Shown here: positions 44,339 through 54,182 of the stretch, one piece after another
How positions within the stretch are numbered: the stretch's first letter is position 1
How the letters are laid out: the number at the start of each line of letters is the position of its first letter
Program-made: the position numbers and the translations under genes
Notes under the pieces: model-generated
What the model saw: only the letters and a program-made list of their open reading frames with translations
What the model was told of the DNA's origin: nothing
The model's database searches: none
Source: Halorubrum amylolyticum
GTDB lineage: Archaea; Halobacteriota; Halobacteria; Halobacteriales; Haloferacaceae
Assembly (NCBI RefSeq): GCF_004114995.1
Contig: NZ_SDJP01000007.1
Location: forward strand, 1 to 64,000
Length of the DNA stretch: 64,000 bases
Direction of reading: 5' to 3'

Positions 44339-45385
44339 TCAGTAACCGCGGACGATCAGGTAGTCCGCGAGGTCCGCCAACAGCTCTCGGGACCCGCTCT
44401 CGGGAAGAACTCCGAGGTGTTCCTTCGACCGTTCCGTGAGGTCCTCGGCCGTCTCGCGGGCGTACGCGATCGAGCCGACCGCTTCGAGGGCCGCCACCGC
44501 GTCCTCGATGGCCTCCTCCGTCACCTCGGCGGGGGTCTCGGCGCCGACCAGCCCGTCGACGTCGACGCCCTGCTGGCGGGCGTGGAGGGTGATCAGCGTC
44601 TCCTTCCCCTCGACGAGGTCGGAGCCGCGCTGCTTGCCCAGTTCCTCGGAGGGAACGGTCAGATCGAGCACGTCGTCCTGGATCTGGAAGGCCCGCCCCG
44701 AGTCGATCCCGTACTGGTAGAGGGCGTCGACGACCTCGTCGTCCGCGCCGAGCAGGACGGCGGGCGTCGCGGCCGAGGCGCCGTAGAGGACGGCGGTCTT
44801 CAGCTCGACCATCTCCAAGTACTCCTCCGGGAGGATGTCGTCGCGGCTCTCGAAGGCGACGTCGAGCGCCTGTCCCTCGCAGATCTCCGTGCAGGTGGAC
44901 GCGAGCATCCGCATCGCTTCCAGCCCGTTTGCCGGGTCCGCGCCCGTCTCCGTCATGAACTCGAACGCCTTCGAGTAGAGCGTGTCGCCGGCGAGGATGG
45001 CGGTCGAGGTGTCGTACTGCTCGTGGACGGCCGGGACGCCCCGCCGCAGGTCGTCCTCGTCCATGATGTCGTCGTGGATCAGCGTGAACGACTGGATCAC
45101 CTCGATGGCGACCGCGGCGCGCATCACGTCGACGGTGTTGCCGTCGAGGGCCGCGAACTCGCGGAAGTCGGCGCCCAGCGGATCGGTGCCGGTCACCGCC
45201 TCCGCGGCCAGCGTCGTCACCGTCGGCCGGAGTCGCTTGCCGCCGGCTTCGAGGATGTACCGCGTCGCCTCGTAGAGCCGCTCCGGGTGCTGTACCGGCA
45301 GCTCCTCGTCGATAGCGGCGTTGACGAGGTCACGCCGCTCGCGGATGGCTTCCAGCACCCGCGCCTCCTTCGTCTCGCTCGTCAT
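44339..45385 (-). CDS. idsA: Geranylgeranyl/farnesyl diphosphate synthase
   Basis: This trans-prenyltransferase makes C15-C20 chains for archaeal lipids. The 348-aa protein has the first Asp-rich motif HDDIMDEDD (Asp105-Asp109) and the second, QIQDDVLDL (about residue 240), plus GKRLRP. The residue before the first motif favours C20 products in this class but I cannot fix chain length. It overlaps RNase J by four nucleotides (ATGA). Confidence 0.9.
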   Translation of the reverse strand: MTSETKEARVLEAIRERRDLVNAAIDEELPVQHPERLYEATRYILEAGGKRLRPTVTTLAAEAVTGTDPLGADFREFAALDGNTVDVMRAAVAIEVIQSFTLIHDDIMDEDDLRRGVPAVHEQYDTSTAILAGDTLYSKAFEFMTETGADPANGLEAMRMLASTCTEICEGQALDVAFESRDDILPEEYLEMVELKTAVLYGASAATPAVLLGADDEVVDALYQYGIDSGRAFQIQDDVLDLTVPSEELGKQRGSDLVEGKETLITLHARQQGVDVDGLVGAETPAEVTEEAIEDAVAALEAVGSIAYARETAEDLTERSKEHLGVLPESGSRELLADLADYLIVRGY

Positions 45386-46734
45386 TCGACGAGTTGGATA
45401 ACGCTCCCGTTCTGCGTGACGTGCACGTCACGTCCGAGCTTGTACCCCTGCGACTTCGCGAGGTCGACGTACGGCGAGCGACCCTTCAGCGACTGGTGGC
45501 CGGGGATGACGTGCTGGGGCTGGAGCGCGTCCAGCATCTCGTAGTGGCCCTCCTCGCGGAGGTGGCCGGAGACGTGGATGTCGTCGTAGAGGCGCGCGCC
45601 CTGCATCCGGAGGAGCTGTTCGGACTGGTACCGCTGCCCCTCGTTGGTCGGCTCCGGAATGATGCTCGCGCTGAAGACGACCTTGTCGCCGTTTTCGATT
45701 TCGTAGGGAGTCTCGCCGCGACCCATGCGGGTGAGCATCGCTCGCGGCTCACCTTGGTGGCCCGTTACGATGGGGAGGAAGTTCCCCTTCCCCTCCTTCA
45801 TGATCCGCTTGAACGCGCGGTCGACCGACTTCCGGTGGCCGTACATCCCGACATCGCCTTGGAAGTCGACGAAGTCGAGCCGTTCCGCGGTGCCCGAGTA
45901 CTTCTCCATCGAGCGACCGAGCAGGACCGGCTGACGACCGATCTCGCGGGCGTACTCGACGAGGGTCTTCACGCGGGCGATGTGAGAGGAGAACGTCGTG
46001 GCGATGATACCACCCGAGTAGTCCTCCATCGACGTGAGCGTGTCCTCGACGTGCTTCTTGGCGTACGACTCGGAAGGCGTCCGGCCCTTTCGGCCGGCGT
46101 TCGTACAGTCCTCGATGTACGCGAGGACGCCCTCGTCCTGCCGCCCGATCTCGCGGAAGCGGTCCATGTCGATCGGGTCGCCGATGACGGGGTCGTGGTC
46201 CAGTCGCTTGTCAAGCCCGTAGACGATCGCGCCCTCGGGCGTGTGGAGGACCGGGTTGATCGCGTCGATGATCGAGTGGGTGACGTTGACGAACTCCATC
46301 TCGACCTGCTCGGAGTCGCCGATGGCCATCGTGCCGCCCGCCTTCATCTTCACGAGGTCGTTGTCGACCTGGAACTTCCCTTCGTCGTCGATCTGCTGTT
46401 TGACCAGCTCGATCGTGTACGGGGAGCCGACGATGGGCGCGTCGTACCGATGGGCGAGCTTCGGGATGCCCGCGATGTGGTCGAGGTGACCGTGGGTGGG
46501 GACGATCGCCTGTACGTCGCCCTCCAGCTCGCTCATGACGCGGTCGTCCGGGATCGCGCCCATGTCGATCAGGTCGAGGCTGTGCATGCTCTCGGTCTCC
46601 ACGTTGTCGTGGATGAGGACCTTACTGAGGTTCAGGCCCATGTCGAAGATGACGATGTCGTCGCCCGCTCGGACCGCCGTCATCTGTCGACCGACCTCTT
46701 CGTAACCGCCGAGTGTCGCAATTTCGATTTCCAT
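45382..46734 (-). CDS. rnj: Ribonuclease J (archaeal metallo-beta-lactamase RNase)
   Basis: The 450-aa protein is a 5'-3' exoribonuclease/endonuclease of the beta-CASP family. The metallo-beta-lactamase motif HGHLDH (81-86) follows the early DMGLN region, and the beta-CASP domain contains [10 protein letters not shown] and the late [13 protein letters not shown] and VIPGHQS motifs. It precedes and is coupled to idsA. No strong TATA box is visible; the 378-bp upstream region contains repeats. Confidence 0.9.
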   Translation of the reverse strand: MEIEIATLGGYEEVGRQMTAVRAGDDIVIFDMGLNLSKVLIHDNVETESMHSLDLIDMGAIPDDRVMSELEGDVQAIVPTHGHLDHIAGIPKLAHRYDAPIVGSPYTIELVKQQIDDEGKFQVDNDLVKMKAGGTMAIGDSEQVEMEFVNVTHSIIDAINPVLHTPEGAIVYGLDKRLDHDPVIGDPIDMDRFREIGRQDEGVLAYIEDCTNAGRKGRTPSESYAKKHVEDTLTSMEDYSGGIIATTFSSHIARVKTLVEYAREIGRQPVLLGRSMEKYSGTAERLDFVDFQGDVGMYGHRKSVDRAFKRIMKEGKGNFLPIVTGHQGEPRAMLTRMGRGETPYEIENGDKVVFSASIIPEPTNEGQRYQSEQLLRMQGARLYDDIHVSGHLREEGHYEMLDALQPQHVIPGHQSLKGRSPYVDLAKSQGYKLGRDVHVTQNGSVIQLVE

Positions 46735-47112
46735 GATTGTGGGTTCGAACGCCGTGGTAGGCGTCCATCACTGAAACCCCGCAAGGAGCCGTCAGCGCTA
46801 CGTTTGTCCGCGCGTCGTTGAGGCCCCGCTACGGCCGAGCCGACGTCGACTCACCGTGTCCCGCGGGAGTGTGGTACTCGGGAGTACAGCGTCCCGTCTT
46901 AAAAACACCCGGGTTCGAGCGTGTCCCCCAGAGGCCGATCGGTATGCGCGTCCCCAGAGGTCGATCGGTATGCGCGTTCGTACTGGCGGGTCTCGCGGTC
47001 GCGACCGCGAAGCAGACAAGCTGATCACGGTCGAGACCCTTCGCATCTCGTCGTTTTCGAGACCCTTCGCGTCCCGGTATTTTTATTAGTGCGACGGGCG
47101 CCGGTACGGACA
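46735..47112. other. Repeat-containing intergenic region before LSm
   Basis: 378 bp without a supported gene. It holds a 26-bp tandem duplication at 46926-46951 and 46952-46977 (CCCCAGAGG followed by CGATCGGTATGCGCGT, one mismatch), the palindrome CGCGGTCGCGACCGCG (about 46994-47009), and TCGAGACCCTTCGC at 47031-47044 and 47057-47070, again 26 bp apart. TTTTTATTA (47079-47087) is the LSm TATA box. Confidence 0.75.
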
Positions 47113-47355
47113 ATGAGTGGACGACCCCTCGACGTGCTCGAAGCGTCGCTCGAGGAGCCGGTGACGGTTCACCTGAAGGACGGGACGACCTACTACGGCA
47201 TCCTCGCCGGCTACGACCAGCACATGAACGTCGTCATCGAACCCGAGTCCGACGTGATCGATCGCGTCGACGACGACCTCGACGGCGAGTTCGCGGTCGC
47301 GATCGAAGACACAACGATTATACGCGGCGATAACGTCGTCACCATCAAAGCATGA
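47113..47355 (+). CDS. lsm: Sm-like RNA-binding protein (LSm)
   Basis: The 80-aa protein has the Sm1 and Sm2 folds: [22 protein letters not shown] and IRGDNVVTI, forming heptameric rings that bind U-rich RNA. In haloarchaea a single LSm participates in RNA metabolism. It overlaps rpl37e by four nucleotides (ATGA), a conserved archaeal pair. The TATA element at 47079-47087 lies 27 nt before the ATG, so the mRNA is likely leaderless. Confidence 0.94.
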   Translation: MSGRPLDVLEASLEEPVTVHLKDGTTYYGILAGYDQHMNVVIEPESDVIDRVDDDLDGEFAVAIEDTTIIRGDNVVTIKA

Positions 47356-47528
47356 CCGGCTCCGGAACGCCCTCTCAGGGGAAGAAGAACAAGACGGTTC
47401 ACGTGAAGTGCCGCCGCTGCGGCGAGAAATCCTACCACGTCAAGAAGGAGCGCTGCTCCTCGTGCGGCTTCGGCGACTCGCCGTCCCGCCGCGATTACGC
47501 CTGGCAGTCGAAGACCGGCGACAACTGA
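47352..47528 (+). CDS. rpl37e: Ribosomal protein L37e
   Basis: The 58-aa protein, not obvious in longer-frame searches, translates as [20 protein letters not shown] followed by [21 protein letters not shown], with CRRC and CSSC forming the zinc ribbon of L37e. Its start overlaps the LSm stop as ATGA. It ends [11 protein letters not shown] as is common in haloarchaeal versions. Confidence 0.95.
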   Translation: MTGSGTPSQGKKNKTVHVKCRRCGEKSYHVKKERCSSCGFGDSPSRRDYAWQSKTGDN

Positions 47529-47671
47529 CGACCGCGCTCTCTCTTCAGACGATTTCGTTTCGCAGTTCCCCAGCCGATGCGCCGGGGGCGGTCGACCGCG
47601 GACTGCTTCCGATCCCCCGACGCGACCGCCGGGAGCCCAACCGTTAACGGCGGCTGTCGCCGACGGCGGGT

Positions 47672-48718
47672 ATGGATCTCTCGATCGTCGACCTCTCGCC
47701 GGTCCCCGCGGGCGGGACCGCCGCCGACGCGTACGCGAATACTGTCGCGGCCGCGGAGCAGGCCGAGCGACTCGGCTACTCGCGGTTCTGGGTCGCCGAG
47801 CACCACGGGATGGGCGACCGGCTCGCCGGGACGACCCCGGAGGTGCTGCTCGGCCGCCTCGCGGGCGCGACGAACTCGATCCGGCTCGGTACGGGCGCCG
47901 TCCTGCTCAACCACTACAGCCCGTACAAGGTCGCGGAGGCGTTCGGGACGCTCGACGGGCTCGCTCCCGGGCGGATCGACGCCGGCCTCGGCCGGGCGAA
48001 CGGCTCGCCGGCCGCGGATCGGGCGCTCGGCACGGACCGGCGCGTCGAGAACCCCGACGAGGACCACGAGGAGCGAATCCGCGCGGTCGCGAACCACCTG
48101 TACGACGCCTTCCCCGACGACCACCCGTACGCCGACCTGGACGTGCCGGGGTCCGGGGCGGAGCCGCCGGTCCCGTGGGTGCTCGGCTCCAGCCCGTCGA
48201 GCGCGGCGATCGCCGGGAAACTTGGTGCACGCTACTGCTTCGCCGCGTTCATCCGCCCGGGCTTCGCGGAGCGCGCCTTCGCGGCCTACCGCGAGCACTT
48301 CGAGCCCACGGGCCTCGGTGGCGGCCTTGCGGAGCCGCACGGGATGGTCGCGGTCAACGCGGTCGCCGCCGAGACGGACGCGGCCGCGGCGCGGCGACGG
48401 GCGCCCGCGGAAGCGACGTTCAGGCGGATGCAGCGGGGCGAGATCGGACCGACGCCGGGGGTCGAGGAGGCGGTCAGCGAGCTCGGCGGCGTGCCGGAGC
48501 CGACCCCGGCGACGCTCAATCCCGACGAGTGGCCGCGGGCGATCTCCGGGGAACCCGAGACGATGGCCGGACTGCTCTCGCAGCTCGCGGACCGCGTCGG
48601 CGCCGACGAGGTGATGATCCAGCACGTCGTGCCCGACCACGAGGACGCGCTCCGGTCCCACGAGCTGCTGGCGGAGGCGGTCGGGATCGAGCCGCGCGGG
48701 CCGACCGCCCGCGAGTGA
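47672..48718 (+). CDS. LLM-class flavin-dependent oxidoreductase
   Basis: The 348-aa protein belongs to the luciferase-like monooxygenase family (F420 or FMN dependent) with an (alpha/beta)8 barrel: LGYSRFWVAEHHGM near residue 42, NSIRLGTGAVLLNHYSP, and GRIDAGLGRA. Substrate and flavin cannot be told from sequence; such proteins in haloarchaea use F420 or FMN. CGTTAACGG (47640-47648) is a possible TATA element. Confidence 0.85.
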   Translation: MDLSIVDLSPVPAGGTAADAYANTVAAAEQAERLGYSRFWVAEHHGMGDRLAGTTPEVLLGRLAGATNSIRLGTGAVLLNHYSPYKVAEAFGTLDGLAPGRIDAGLGRANGSPAADRALGTDRRVENPDEDHEERIRAVANHLYDAFPDDHPYADLDVPGSGAEPPVPWVLGSSPSSAAIAGKLGARYCFAAFIRPGFAERAFAAYREHFEPTGLGGGLAEPHGMVAVNAVAAETDAAAARRRAPAEATFRRMQRGEIGPTPGVEEAVSELGGVPEPTPATLNPDEWPRAISGEPETMAGLLSQLADRVGADEVMIQHVVPDHEDALRSHELLAEAVGIEPRGPTARE

Positions 48719-48778
48719 ACTCGGCGGGGTTCCGCCGCCGTCCCGCGAACGGACGGTCCCGCGCTCCCCCTCTCCGCC

Positions 48779-50251
48779 TCAGTCCTCCGCCTCAGCGGTC
48801 CCGCCGCCGGCCGCGGCGCGGTTCCGGATCTCGATCCGCCCCTCGATCGCGGGATCGATCCCGCGTTCGCGGGCGTAGGCGGCGAGCATCTCGTACTGGA
48901 TGTCGGCCTCGTCGATCCGGTGGCGTTGCGCGAGCGTCGGGAACTCGTGGTCGGAATGGAGCAGGAACTCCGAGACCGCGACGGTGTAGCGCGCCTCGGG
49001 ATCGATCGGTTCGCCGCCGACCGTGGCCTCCAGGATCAGCTCGGCGTCGGCGTCCCAGACGACCCGCGCGTTCGAGACGTGGCCGTGCCACCAGTCGTCC
49101 TCGCCGAAGTCCACGTCGGGCGCGGCCATCTCGCGGAGCGCGTCGCGAAGCTCCGCGCCCGTGACGGACGCGAGCGCCACGGGCTCCTCGAACGGGATCA
49201 GGCTGATCAGGTCGGCCTTCGTCACGTCGCCGTGCCACGGGTCGCCCTGTCGGAGCCCGCCCGCGTTCGACAGCCCCACGTCGGCGTCGAGCGCCCAGCG
49301 GAACGCGTCCGCGACGAAGTTGCCGACGCGGCACTCCCCGCCGTGGACGACCTCGCCGGACCGCTCGATCGGCTCGTCGACGCGGTCGACGACCTCGCCG
49401 AGGTCCGCCGCGGCCATCCGCTCTTCGAGGGCGGCTTCGAGCGCGGCGACCGGCTCGGCGCCGTCCGGTTCGTGGAGCGTCGCGGTGGGGGCGGGTCCCC
49501 CGCCGACTACGCCTCCCTCGCCGTCGGCCTCGCCGTCGGCCTCGCCGGTCCCGCCCAGCTCGACTTCGACGACGGCCTCGCCGTTAACGCCGGGACGGAC
49601 CAGCAGGGTGTCTCCCACGCGCTCGTTCCGCGGGCTGTGGATGTGGCCGCCGAGGATCGCGTCCACGTCGAGCTCGCGGGCGAGGTCGTCGTCGCCCGCG
49701 CCGAGGTGCGAGAGGACGACGGCGTGATCGAGACCGTCCCCGTTCTCGGCGACCTCCGCGCGCATCTCGCCGAGCGCGTCCCGCGCGGCGGCGACGGGGT
49801 CGTCGAAGGAGAGGTCGGCGGCCATCGGGTTCAGCGAGTCGGTCGCGGGGTCGGTGACGCCCACGAAGCCGACGGTCGCGCCGTCGACCCGCCGAGTCGC
49901 CCACGGGACGACGCCCTCGTCGCGGCCGAAGGGGTCCCCGTTCTCGTCGCGGACGTTCGCGGAGACGAACGTCGCGGTGGCGTCGTCGACGAGCCCGCGC
50001 AGCGGGTCCGGTCCGTAGTCGAACTCGTGGTTGCCGAACGTGTCGAGGCGGGTGTCTGTCGCGGCGTAGAAGTCGAGCACCTGCCGGCCGGTCGCGACCA
50101 GCGAGAGGACGCCCGGGGCGGCCGTGTCGCCGGTGGCGACGACGGCGGCGTCGGGGCCGGACAGGTCGCGGACCCGGCCGGCGAGGCGGGCCGCCCGCTC
50201 GGGGGCGTCGAAGACGTTCTCGATGTCGGAGTAGTGAACGAGACGGACCAT
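48779..50251 (-). CDS. 5'-nucleotidase/2',3'-cyclic phosphodiesterase family protein
   Basis: The 490-aa protein has an N-terminal metallophosphatase domain (VHYSDIENVFD, GDTAAPG, TFGNHEFDYG, VLSHLGAG, GGHIHSP) and a C-terminal 5'-nucleotidase domain (about residues 300-470; NFVADAFRWALDADVGLSNAGGLR). A signal peptide is not obvious, unlike many bacterial relatives, so it may be cytoplasmic. The first metal motif reads HYSDIEN instead of HxNDxH-like DxH, so activity may differ. The minus-strand TATA-like CTTTTTAAG (50280-50288) is 28 nt upstream. Confidence 0.82.
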   Translation of the reverse strand: MVRLVHYSDIENVFDAPERAARLAGRVRDLSGPDAAVVATGDTAAPGVLSLVATGRQVLDFYAATDTRLDTFGNHEFDYGPDPLRGLVDDATATFVSANVRDENGDPFGRDEGVVPWATRRVDGATVGFVGVTDPATDSLNPMAADLSFDDPVAAARDALGEMRAEVAENGDGLDHAVVLSHLGAGDDDLARELDVDAILGGHIHSPRNERVGDTLLVRPGVNGEAVVEVELGGTGEADGEADGEGGVVGGGPAPTATLHEPDGAEPVAALEAALEERMAAADLGEVVDRVDEPIERSGEVVHGGECRVGNFVADAFRWALDADVGLSNAGGLRQGDPWHGDVTKADLISLIPFEEPVALASVTGAELRDALREMAAPDVDFGEDDWWHGHVSNARVVWDADAELILEATVGGEPIDPEARYTVAVSEFLLHSDHEFPTLAQRHRIDEADIQYEMLAAYARERGIDPAIEGRIEIRNRAAAGGGTAEAED

Positions 50252-50416
50252 TCGATGTGGGTGAAGAGGGACGAGCGACGCTTAAAAAGCGCGGAGTTCG
50301 GGCGGCGCGTCGCCGTCGGGATGCGGTGCGGCGCCTCAGTAGAACCGTCGCGAACCCCGTGAGTGAAGCGGGTCCGCCCTCCGTGAGCCCCGCTCGCACA
50401 CGCGCAGGACATTGAA

Positions 50417-50542
50417 AGCGCTTTTATGGATGTCCGGACTACGTCGCTTCACAGCCTCTGCGGGGTTGATGATGTGCCGTTCCGTTAGGGACCGACCACG
50501 GGACGGACACGCGAGCCCGCGCGGGGGATAGGTGAACAACAT
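50417..50542 (+). promoter_or_regulatory. Promoter and 5' leader of the rpl7ae operon
   Basis: GCTTTTATGG (50420-50429) is the only good TATA box before rpl7ae, which would give a leader of about 90 nt, unusual where most mRNAs are leaderless. The leader contains GTTCC(GTTA)GGGAC-like pairing (about 50482-50497) and a GC-rich tail. Archaeal L7Ae binds kink-turns, so a self-binding site is imaginable, but I cannot identify a clear kink-turn. Confidence 0.35.
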
Positions 50543-50905
50543 ATGCCCGTTTACGTAGACTACGAAACCCCAGCCGACCTCGCCGAGCGATCGCTTGAGG
50601 CGCTCGAGGTCGCCCGAGACACCGGTACCGTGAAGAAAGGAACCAACGAGACCACGAAGGCCGTCGAACGCGGCAACGCGGACCTCGTCATCGTCGCCGA
50701 GGACGTCTCCCCCGAGGAAATCGTGATGCACCTCCCCGAACTCGCCGAGGAGAAGGGCATCCCGGTCGTCTTCGTCGACACGCAGGACGAAGTCGGCCAC
50801 GCCGCCGGCCTCGAAGTCGGCTCGGCCGCCGCCGCCATCGTTGACGCCGGCGACGCCGACGACGACGTCGAGGACATCGGCGAGAAGGTCGCGGAGCTTC
50901 GATAA
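50543..50905 (+). CDS. rpl7ae: Ribosomal protein L7Ae
   Basis: The 120-aa kink-turn-binding protein is shared by the ribosome, box C/D and H/ACA RNPs and archaeal RNase P. Signature [25 protein letters not shown] (residues 33 on) and [15 protein letters not shown] are clear. It begins the operon rpl7ae-rps28e-rpl24e-ndk, followed by rps28e after 6 nt. Confidence 0.96.
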   Translation: MPVYVDYETPADLAERSLEALEVARDTGTVKKGTNETTKAVERGNADLVIVAEDVSPEEIVMHLPELAEEKGIPVVFVDTQDEVGHAAGLEVGSAAAAIVDAGDADDDVEDIGEKVAELR

Positions 50906-50911
50906 CCACCC

Positions 50912-51136
50912 ATGAGCGCAGAAGAGGGCACCGGCGACTCGACGACCGCGGAGGTCATCGAGGTCGTCGGCAAGACCGGGATGCACGGCGAGGCCATGCA
51001 GGTCAAGTGCCGCATCCAGGAGGGATCGAACCAGGGCCGGATCATCACCCGGAACGTCCTGGGCCCCGTCCGCATGGGCGACGTGCTCCAGCTCCGGGAG
51101 ACCCAGCGCGACGCGGACTCCATCGGAGGGCGATAA
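50912..51136 (+). CDS. rps28e: Ribosomal protein S28e
   Basis: The 74-aa small-subunit protein has the OB-fold signature [16 protein letters not shown] and the C-terminal [22 protein letters not shown]. It sits in the standard archaeal order after L7Ae, 3 nt before rpl24e. Confidence 0.96.
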   Translation: MSAEEGTGDSTTAEVIEVVGKTGMHGEAMQVKCRIQEGSNQGRIITRNVLGPVRMGDVLQLRETQRDADSIGGR

Positions 51137-51139
51137 CCA

Positions 51140-51328
51140 ATGGTCGAGACACGCACCTGCGACTACACCGGCGAGGAGATCGAGCCCGGCACGGGCACAA
51201 TGTACGTCAAGAAGGACGGACAGATTCTCCACTTCGTCGACTCGAAGGCGGAGAAGAACTACTTCCTCGGCCGCGAGGCGCGCGACCTCGAGTGGACCGA
51301 GGAAGGGCGCAATCAGGGTGGCGAGTAG
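51140..51328 (+). CDS. rpl24e: Ribosomal protein L24e
   Basis: The 62-aa protein begins with CDYTGEEIEPGTGTMYV and KNYFLGREARDLEWT, which match L24e; the first zinc Cys is present but the second of the usual pair is replaced in CDYTG, a variation seen in haloarchaea. It directly precedes ndk without a gap. Confidence 0.94.
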   Translation: MVETRTCDYTGEEIEPGTGTMYVKKDGQILHFVDSKAEKNYFLGREARDLEWTEEGRNQGGE

Positions 51329-51808
51329 ATGAGCCACCACGACGAGCGCACCTTCGTGATGGTCAAGCCCGACGGCGTGCAGCGCGGTCTCATCGGCGAG
51401 GTCGTCTCCCGCTTCGAGGACCGCGGGCTGAAGCTCGTCGGCGGCAAGTTCATGCAGATCGACGAGGGACTCGCCCACGAGCACTACGGTGAACACGAGG
51501 GCAAGCCGTTCTTCGACGGCCTTGTCGACTTTATCACCTCCGGCCCCGTCTTCGCGATGGTGTGGGAGGGCGCGGACGCGACCCGACAGGTTCGCTCGAT
51601 GGTCGGCGAGACCGATCCCGCCGAGTCCGCCCCGGGCACGATCCGCGGCGACTTCGGCCTCGATCTCGGCCACAACGTGATCCACGCGTCGGACCACGAG
51701 GACGAGGGCGCCAACGAGCGCGAGATCGGCCTGTTCTTCGACGAGGACGAGCTCGTCGACTACGGCCTCGACACCGCGGCGTGGGTGTACGAGGACGAGC
51801 AGCGCTGA
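51329..51808 (+). CDS. ndk: Nucleoside diphosphate kinase
   Basis: Ndk transfers the terminal phosphate of ATP to other nucleoside diphosphates. The 159-aa protein shows [14 protein letters not shown], the phosphohistidine in [19 protein letters not shown] and a C-terminal acidic end. It closes the rpl7ae operon, beginning immediately after the rpl24e stop. Halophilic Ndk proteins of this length are common. Confidence 0.96.
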   Translation: MSHHDERTFVMVKPDGVQRGLIGEVVSRFEDRGLKLVGGKFMQIDEGLAHEHYGEHEGKPFFDGLVDFITSGPVFAMVWEGADATRQVRSMVGETDPAESAPGTIRGDFGLDLGHNVIHASDHEDEGANEREIGLFFDEDELVDYGLDTAAWVYEDEQR

Positions 51809-51976
51809 CCGGCGACGCCGCCTTTCACTGTCGTTTCCTCCGACGCTGCGCTCCCGCGAGCGGTAGCCATTCCGACACACCTCGTTTCCGGTGAAACCAC
51901 CGCTGAAATTCGGTGACTGCGACGGGAAGCCGTCCCGTATCGGGTGATAAATCCGCCCGCGAAGGGTCCCGACTCT

Positions 51977-53242
51977 TCAGTCGGACAGCGCCAGGACCCG
52001 ACCGTCCTCGACGACCACGAGCACCTCCGCGCTCCCGTCGCCGGTCACGTCCGCGAACAGGGGGCCCGCGTACACGACCGCGTCGCCGACTTCGCCGCGG
52101 GCGATCGCCTCGCCGTGCTGATTCAGCGCGAGGACGCCGCCGTTCCGGTTCACCGCGACCGGGCCGGGGGACCCGTCGCCGTCGACATCGGCGACGCCCG
52201 GGGCGTTCACTCGGGTGTCGCCGCCGTACTGCTGTTTCCAGACGACTTCGCCGTCGAGCAGGTCGACCGCCCAGACGCTCCCGCTCCCGCCGACGTGGAC
52301 GCGACCGGGGTCCGCGTCGCCGACGGTGACGGGCAGGTCCTGGAGCCCGACCTCGTAGCGGCTCCCGCCGTCGGCCACGTCGATCGTCTCCAGGTTCCCG
52401 TTCGCGCCGCCGAGCGCGAGCACCGGGCCGCTCCGGGTGTCCGCCGCGCTCCAGCTCAGGGGCGTGACCGACGGGGTCGTCGTCCACCGCGCCTCGCCGC
52501 TCGCGTCGAGCAGGCTGATCGAGCGCTCCCCGTCGGCCGCGGTCGCGACCGCGAGCCCGCGGGCGGTGCCGTCTTCGCCGTCTCCGCCGGCCCCGGTTCC
52601 CTCAGACCCGTCGAAGTCGACGGCCAGCGGTCGGCGCTTCACCGATTCGTCGAGATCGACCTCAAAGACCGGGTCGCCGCCGGCGTCGACCGCTCGGACC
52701 TTGCCGTCGGTCGTGACCGCGGCGACCTCGGCGTTGCCGTCGCCGTCGAGGTCCCCGATCGCCGGCCGGAGCCCGCCCGGTCCGCCGAGGTCCACGGCGA
52801 ACCGCTCGGTGCCGTCCGTCGGGTCGAGGACGACGAGGGAGCCGGGAGCGGTCGTGAACGCGACGACCTCGTCGCCGCCGAGCTCGCCGGTGACCAACCC
52901 GCTCGTCGCGGGGGGATCGGTGCCGTCGCCGTCGTCGGTGTCGCCGGTACCGGCGTCCTCCCCGCCGACCGGCGTTCTCCACTCCACGTCGCCGCCGACG
53001 GCGGTGGCGCGTATCGTCCGGTTCCCGTCCTCGACCGTCGGCTGGAGGACGATCGGGTCGCCGTCCATGGTGGCGACGACCGCGCCGCTGCCGTCGTCGC
53101 CGGCGACGGGCTCCGACTCCCAGACGACCTCTGCGTCGATGGTGGCGTCGTCGACGCCGACGAACGCGAAGAGGGCGACGCCCACGCCGGTCGCGCCGCC
53201 GGCGAACAGGATCAGGCTCGCGAACAGAACGCGACGGTCCAT
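51977..53242 (-). CDS. Exported PQQ-like beta-propeller protein
   Basis: The 421-aa protein has an N-terminal hydrophobic helix (about residues 5-28), probably a membrane anchor or uncleaved signal, then repeated beta-propeller blades with phrases such as VDGDGNAEVAAVTTDGKVRAVDAGG, VADVDGDGSPGPVAVNRNGGVLAL and VTGDGSAEVLVVVEDGRVLAL, typical of PQQ/FG-GAP repeats. The DxDxDG-like segments may bind calcium. Function unknown; such proteins often act in surface assemblies or enzyme scaffolds. Confidence 0.75.
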   Translation of the reverse strand: MDRRVLFASLILFAGGATGVGVALFAFVGVDDATIDAEVVWESEPVAGDDGSGAVVATMDGDPIVLQPTVEDGNRTIRATAVGGDVEWRTPVGGEDAGTGDTDDGDGTDPPATSGLVTGELGGDEVVAFTTAPGSLVVLDPTDGTERFAVDLGGPGGLRPAIGDLDGDGNAEVAAVTTDGKVRAVDAGGDPVFEVDLDESVKRRPLAVDFDGSEGTGAGGDGEDGTARGLAVATAADGERSISLLDASGEARWTTTPSVTPLSWSAADTRSGPVLALGGANGNLETIDVADGGSRYEVGLQDLPVTVGDADPGRVHVGGSGSVWAVDLLDGEVVWKQQYGGDTRVNAPGVADVDGDGSPGPVAVNRNGGVLALNQHGEAIARGEVGDAVVYAGPLFADVTGDGSAEVLVVVEDGRVLALSD

Positions 53243-53298
53243 TACGTGCGGTTCGGCCGTCGGCGTGATACCCCTGTCGGATGCGGCGGGCTGGAGAC

Positions 53299-53352
53299 GG
53301 CGGCGTGGCGGCGTGGCGGCGTGGCGGCGTGGCGGCGGGGTGGCGGCGGGGT
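53299..53352. repeat. Short G-rich tandem repeat
   Basis: Four perfect copies of GGCGGCGT (53299-53330) followed by two longer variants GGCGGCGGGGT lie between the propeller gene and the carbonic anhydrase. The G-rich strand could form stacked G structures. Confidence 0.85.
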
Positions 53353-53375
53353 GGGCCGTCGTGCCGGGGAGGATG

Positions 53376-54098
53376 TCATAGCAGCGTGGCGACGTGGTCC
53401 GCGTACGCCGGCCCCACCCGGTCGCGGAGAGCCTCGGGGTCGCGCTCGCCGTCGACGTTCACGAGGTAGGCCGCCCCGTCGCGGGTCCCGTACGCGCCGT
53501 GGAAGTCGTAGACGAAGCCGTACACGTCGGCGCCGGCGGCCGTTTCGGTTCCCCGGGCGATCGTCACCTGCTCGTGGACGTTGTACTCGACGAGCCGGTT
53601 CCGGAGGGTGGGAGCGTCGCCGACGGGCTCGTCGTCGCCGGGTTCGTCCTCGCCGGGGCCGTCGCCGTCGAGCGCGTCGAGGCCCGACTCGACGATCGGG
53701 ACGAGCTCCTCCACGTCGGCTCTGACGCCGGGTTCCTCGGGGAGTTCGCCGGTACGGACCGCGGAGAGGGCCGCGCCGACCGCGCCGCACCCGGTGTGTC
53801 CGACGACCGCGAGCGCGTCCGTGCCGGTGTAGGCGAGCGGGTACGCGACGCTGCCGGCGAGCACGCGCTCGCCGTCGACGCGGTCGCTCACGCGGTTCCC
53901 GATGTTGCCGGCGGTGAAGAGGAAGCCCGGCCGATCGACCGCCCACATCCCCTCCTGAGCCACGCGGGAGTCCGAACAGCAGACGGAGACGACCGAGGGG
54001 CGCTGGCCGTCGCGCTGGCCCCCGAAGGTCTCCGCGTCGAGCGACGCGACGTGCTCGTCGTTGCGGTCGAGGAGTTCGGTCAGGAGGTCGCGCGCCAT
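53376..54098 (-). CDS. Beta-class carbonic anhydrase
   Basis: The 240-aa zinc enzyme interconverts CO2 and bicarbonate. Zinc ligands are Cys41 in CCSDSR with the Asp/Arg dyad, His101 and Cys104 in GHTGCGA, the beta-CA pattern. An acidic insertion (about residues 140-160, rich in Asp, Gly, Glu, Pro) between the core helices is halophilic. No transporter is adjacent. The minus-strand TTTTTAAAC (54119-54127) is a possible TATA box. Confidence 0.92.
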   Translation of the reverse strand: MARDLLTELLDRNDEHVASLDAETFGGQRDGQRPSVVSVCCSDSRVAQEGMWAVDRPGFLFTAGNIGNRVSDRVDGERVLAGSVAYPLAYTGTDALAVVGHTGCGAVGAALSAVRTGELPEEPGVRADVEELVPIVESGLDALDGDGPGEDEPGDDEPVGDAPTLRNRLVEYNVHEQVTIARGTETAAGADVYGFVYDFHGAYGTRDGAAYLVNVDGERDPEALRDRVGPAYADHVATLL

Positions 54099-54182
54099 AC
54101 CCGTCGACCCGCCCCCGTGTTTAAAAAGGAGACGAACGGGGCGAGAATCGGTGGCAGCGGGGGCCTATCGGGCCGACGACGC

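Noticed and set aside
50426..50488. 20-codon upstream frame before rpl7ae
   Set aside because: Its ATG lies within the TATA box, so it should not be transcribed.
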